From NCBI GenBank assembly GCA_013397075.1, contig VWZS01002843.1, positions 265,501-329,500 on the forward strand: a DNA stretch of 64,000 bases, given 5' to 3'. The notes beneath the pieces are model-generated. The model was given only the letters and a program-made list of their open reading frames with translations. It was not told the origin of the DNA and searched no databases. The position numbers were made by a program, and so were the translations under genes. Below, piece after piece: positions 61,301 through 64,000 of the stretch. Position 1 is the stretch's first letter, and each line of letters starts with the position of its first letter. Source of the stretch: Rhabdornis inornatus. Its lineage: Eukaryota; Chordata; Aves; Passeriformes; Rhabdornithidae.

Positions 61301-64000
61301 AAAGTAGCTCTCTAACCAGAGTCAGTCAGCCCAGTGTCCCTTAGAAGTCCATGGAAAAAAATAGTGATTATTAGTGATTTCTAAGCGCAGTTCACCCTAC
61401 TAGGATTTCTGCCTTTGAGCAGTTCTGGAGAGGTCCATGACTCCCTTGGGCTATAAGAAGCTCCCAGCTGAGATTAAGGATTTTGTCCTAATTTCTGCAT
61501 TATTAAATGACGAGACAAAACTCAATTGCTTTGCATGTATTTGCTGCTTTTCTCCTTTCACACTGGGAGCTTTCTGGAAAAGGCTGTGCCTCATTATGTT
61601 TTTATTCAGTCCAGGTAGTACAGCATAGCTTTCACCTCTGCCTAGGGCTCACAACAGTTACCACATGGTCCATACATTTCTGAAAAAAATAATTTCCTCC
61701 AGAGAATGATTATTAAAAATCAGCTCTTCCGAATACATGTGAAATGACAAATATGTTGAGGGAAATGAGGAAAGTAAGGTGAATGTGGCAATCATACAGC
61801 TGTGTGATAGCATAATGGAGAATAAGTGATAACCTATATAGTTTGGGTCCTTTTGCTGTAACTATGGAATGGTTTTGTCTTTTAAAGGGAACAAAAAATC
61901 CTTTCTTGCAATGACTTAAAGGAACTACCACTCCTAGAAAAACATAAAACACAGTGAAATCATGAAAAGTGCCTAAATTGTGGTATTAATCCAGATTAAA
62001 TATTATTATTTTGATTTCTAATAATTTATAGTGATATAAACCAACTTTGTCGAAGGAGAGCATTTTACATCAAGTTGAGTATTAAAATCATGGAGTTGCT
62101 ATATTGTATGCGTGGAATTTTCCAAAGAAAATTCAGACTCAGACTCATACTTCTTTTTTCCCCAGTTAGACCATTTTTCCCAGTTAGCTCTGCTGGACTG
62201 TGGAATACCTTTGTTCAATAGTCGATATACATAGGTTAATTCTTTTGGATTTAGCTAAAGTGTGACACGATAGTAGTCTAGGGTATGATTGTCCAACAGC
62301 AGCATCCCTCATGCCTGTAGCTTCTCTACAGAATTGCTGGATAGGATTCTATCGAAGTTCAAGTGCACAGTACAAAAAACCCCTAGTTAATTCAACATAT
62401 TTATGACTTTCAGAAAGGAGCAAACCAAGGCTCAGATAGAATATGCAGTAAACCAAAATAAGCATTTAAACCCCGACTTTTCACTTTGTATTTTAAGATA
62501 GGGTTTTTTAAAAATTATTTATTGCAAACCTTTCCTGAACTCCCATTACTGAGGTATCTGAATCATCAGCTTACAAGTTGACTCATTCCATTAATTTGGG
62601 CTTAATACTGTTTAGCCGAATCTAAGAACAGTAAAACATATTTGTAGGCAAATTATCAGCAATGAAATAAACAAGAAACTAGTACACAAGCCCTAATCCT
62701 AATAACTATAATTAGGAACCCTGTGGTTATCTGAACATTCTGTATTTTGATCCCAGAACAGTTTTTGTTGGTGAAAGATTTAGTGTTACAGCATTAGGAT
62801 ACTGATCATTTTCTGACTGACTTCTTTGCTTTGAAAGAATTCTTGTTAAATACTGCCCTTTTCAGGAGAGTTTTCCCACAATGTATTGAGATTCAGTGTG
62901 ACAATGGAAATGCAATGGAAGGTGGGAAAACTTGCCTCTCAAAGATATGTGCCATGGCAATTCACCTCATCTGAGCCATGCAAGAAGCTGAAGCTTTTGG
63001 CTCCAGATCTTAGCAGGTGTGATCCAGAAGTGACTTTGAACCTTTGTAGGAGCTGGAACCTACTGAGGACCTGCCTTAGAGCAGTCTGTCCCTGTGAAAA
63101 CCTATCAACCTATCACATACCAGTCAAATTCTGGCTGCATGTGATTTTAAATGTGTGTGCCAGAGGCTACTGAGCTGCATCCTTAGAGCATCTCTCTGTG
63201 TGGAATGGTATGGCTGCACACACAGCTCAGTACAGAAAGACCTGAGAGCCCCAAAGACTCAGGCAAGTCTTCTTACGGGGTAGGAAAGAAGGTATGCACT
63301 TTTGGCATTTGTTTGAAAATGTCTAGAATCTTCTCATTTTCAGGGTTTATCTCAAAAAAAAGATGGACAAAATGAGTGAAAACATAGGCTAAAACATGTA
63401 TTATATTATCTTTTCTCTATATGTGAACATTCCCACTTGGTAAATTGGTCCAGGGTAAACTGAGTATTTATGCAATTTATACTTATAAGTTGGAGAGGGC
63501 ATTGTTTACTGAAATCTCTCACTTGAAACAAAGCATCTTTGGGCAAACAAGACTTTCACAGCCATTTTTTGAAATTAGACTGATTCACACACAGTCTCAG
63601 TGACATCCTTGCTATAATGTAGAAACATTGTATGGCACTGACTGGAATAAAGCACTTGTTCCCCTAGAGAGACAGTGGGATCAGTTACAAGTAAGATTTT
63701 AGTTGCTTCTGTTCCTGACCCTGAATCTAGAAGGAGTAAATTGGTCTACATATTTTAAGCATCACCATTTTACATCATTCTGATCAAATTAATTTTTCTC
63801 TCGGAGAGAGGTTAGGTTGTCAAACTGAACTTCAGAAGCAAACACAGTATGAACTGCTTACAAAAATGCATAAGAATTATCTTTCCTTATCCTCGTCTGC
63901 AATGAGAAACTACAGTCTCCTCTTGCTGAGTATTTGCTGGTGTGTATGTTTTTTGAGGTACCAGTTTATGACTGCCAGATCTATAATCAGATTAGGATTA
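58377..64000. other. Unique AT-rich DNA, no gene seen
   Basis: The last 5.6 kb contain no recognised exon, RNA or interspersed repeat. Frames reach 95 codons (62886-63173, plus) with no recognised motif. A T11 run lies at about 59225-59235. Confidence 0.5.

Noticed and set aside
1..64000. CRISPR arrays, bacterial operons, phage or plasmid genes
   Set aside because: Base composition, CR1 content and lack of dense coding all indicate bird nuclear DNA, and no regularly spaced repeat array is present.
1..64000. Endogenous retrovirus with paired LTRs
   Set aside because: I found no paired long terminal repeats, primer-binding site or recognisable gag, pol or env remnant. The reverse-transcriptase pieces are of CR1 (non-LTR) type. 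Solo LTRs unknown to me cannot be excluded without a repeat library.

Overview
The window looks like nuclear DNA of a bird, most likely a passerine. The evidence is a set of thirteen or fourteen CR1-type LINE pieces with the typical avian CR1 3' end, plus one short chimeric element with a tRNA-Ile-like head and a CR1-like tail, the architecture of the SINE described from zebra finch. The DNA is AT-rich and CpG-poor and has simple-sequence repeats. It shows no bacterial or organellar gene organisation.

I could not recognise a single exon of a cellular protein gene on either strand. Long open frames are few, mostly unlike known proteins, and about as long and frequent as expected by chance. The exceptions are explained by CR1 reverse-transcriptase (ORF2) remnants. 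The window therefore reads as a gene desert or the inside of a very large intron.

Layout: 1-3.0 kb unique DNA; 3.0-3.5 kb CR1 3' end (+); 8.0-8.5 kb internal CR1 reverse-transcriptase piece (-) with one in-frame stop; 10.5-10.8 kb CR1 (+); 13.3-13.7 kb CR1 (-); 14.6-14.7 kb CR1 tail (+); 19.6-20.1 kb GC-richer island; 20.6-20.8 kb CR1 (-), then an AAGG microsatellite; 22.0 kb a perfect oestrogen-response-element-like palindrome; 25.3-25.5 kb conserved-looking AT-rich segment; 26.2-26.8 kb CR1 (+); 30.4-30.7 kb CR1 (+); 31.3-31.5 kb CR1 (-); 32.2-34.2 kb an ancient CR1 (-), apparently split by about 0.9 kb of other sequence and interrupted by a T/G-rich low-complexity tract; 35.5 kb TG repeat; 36.1-36.2 kb compound triplet repeat, followed by a conserved-looking segment; 37.6-38.0 kb CR1 (-); 41.6 kb a perfect 21-bp-arm hairpin; 42.3-42.65 kb a CpG-retaining segment; 46.6 kb a perfect 29-bp tandem duplication; 47.3-47.4 kb tRNA-Ile/CR1 SINE (-); 48.3-48.9 kb internally deleted CR1 (+); 49-64 kb mainly unique DNA with two unexplained open frames.

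Nothing here works together as an operon or pathway. What can be read is retroposon history (several CR1 lineages of different ages, in both orientations, plus a SINE that would have used CR1 machinery), local mutational events (tandem duplications, a template-switch-like hairpin, microsatellites) and a few segments that look like non-coding regulatory elements and could be tested by cross-bird alignment. I did not find a convincing new biological system.
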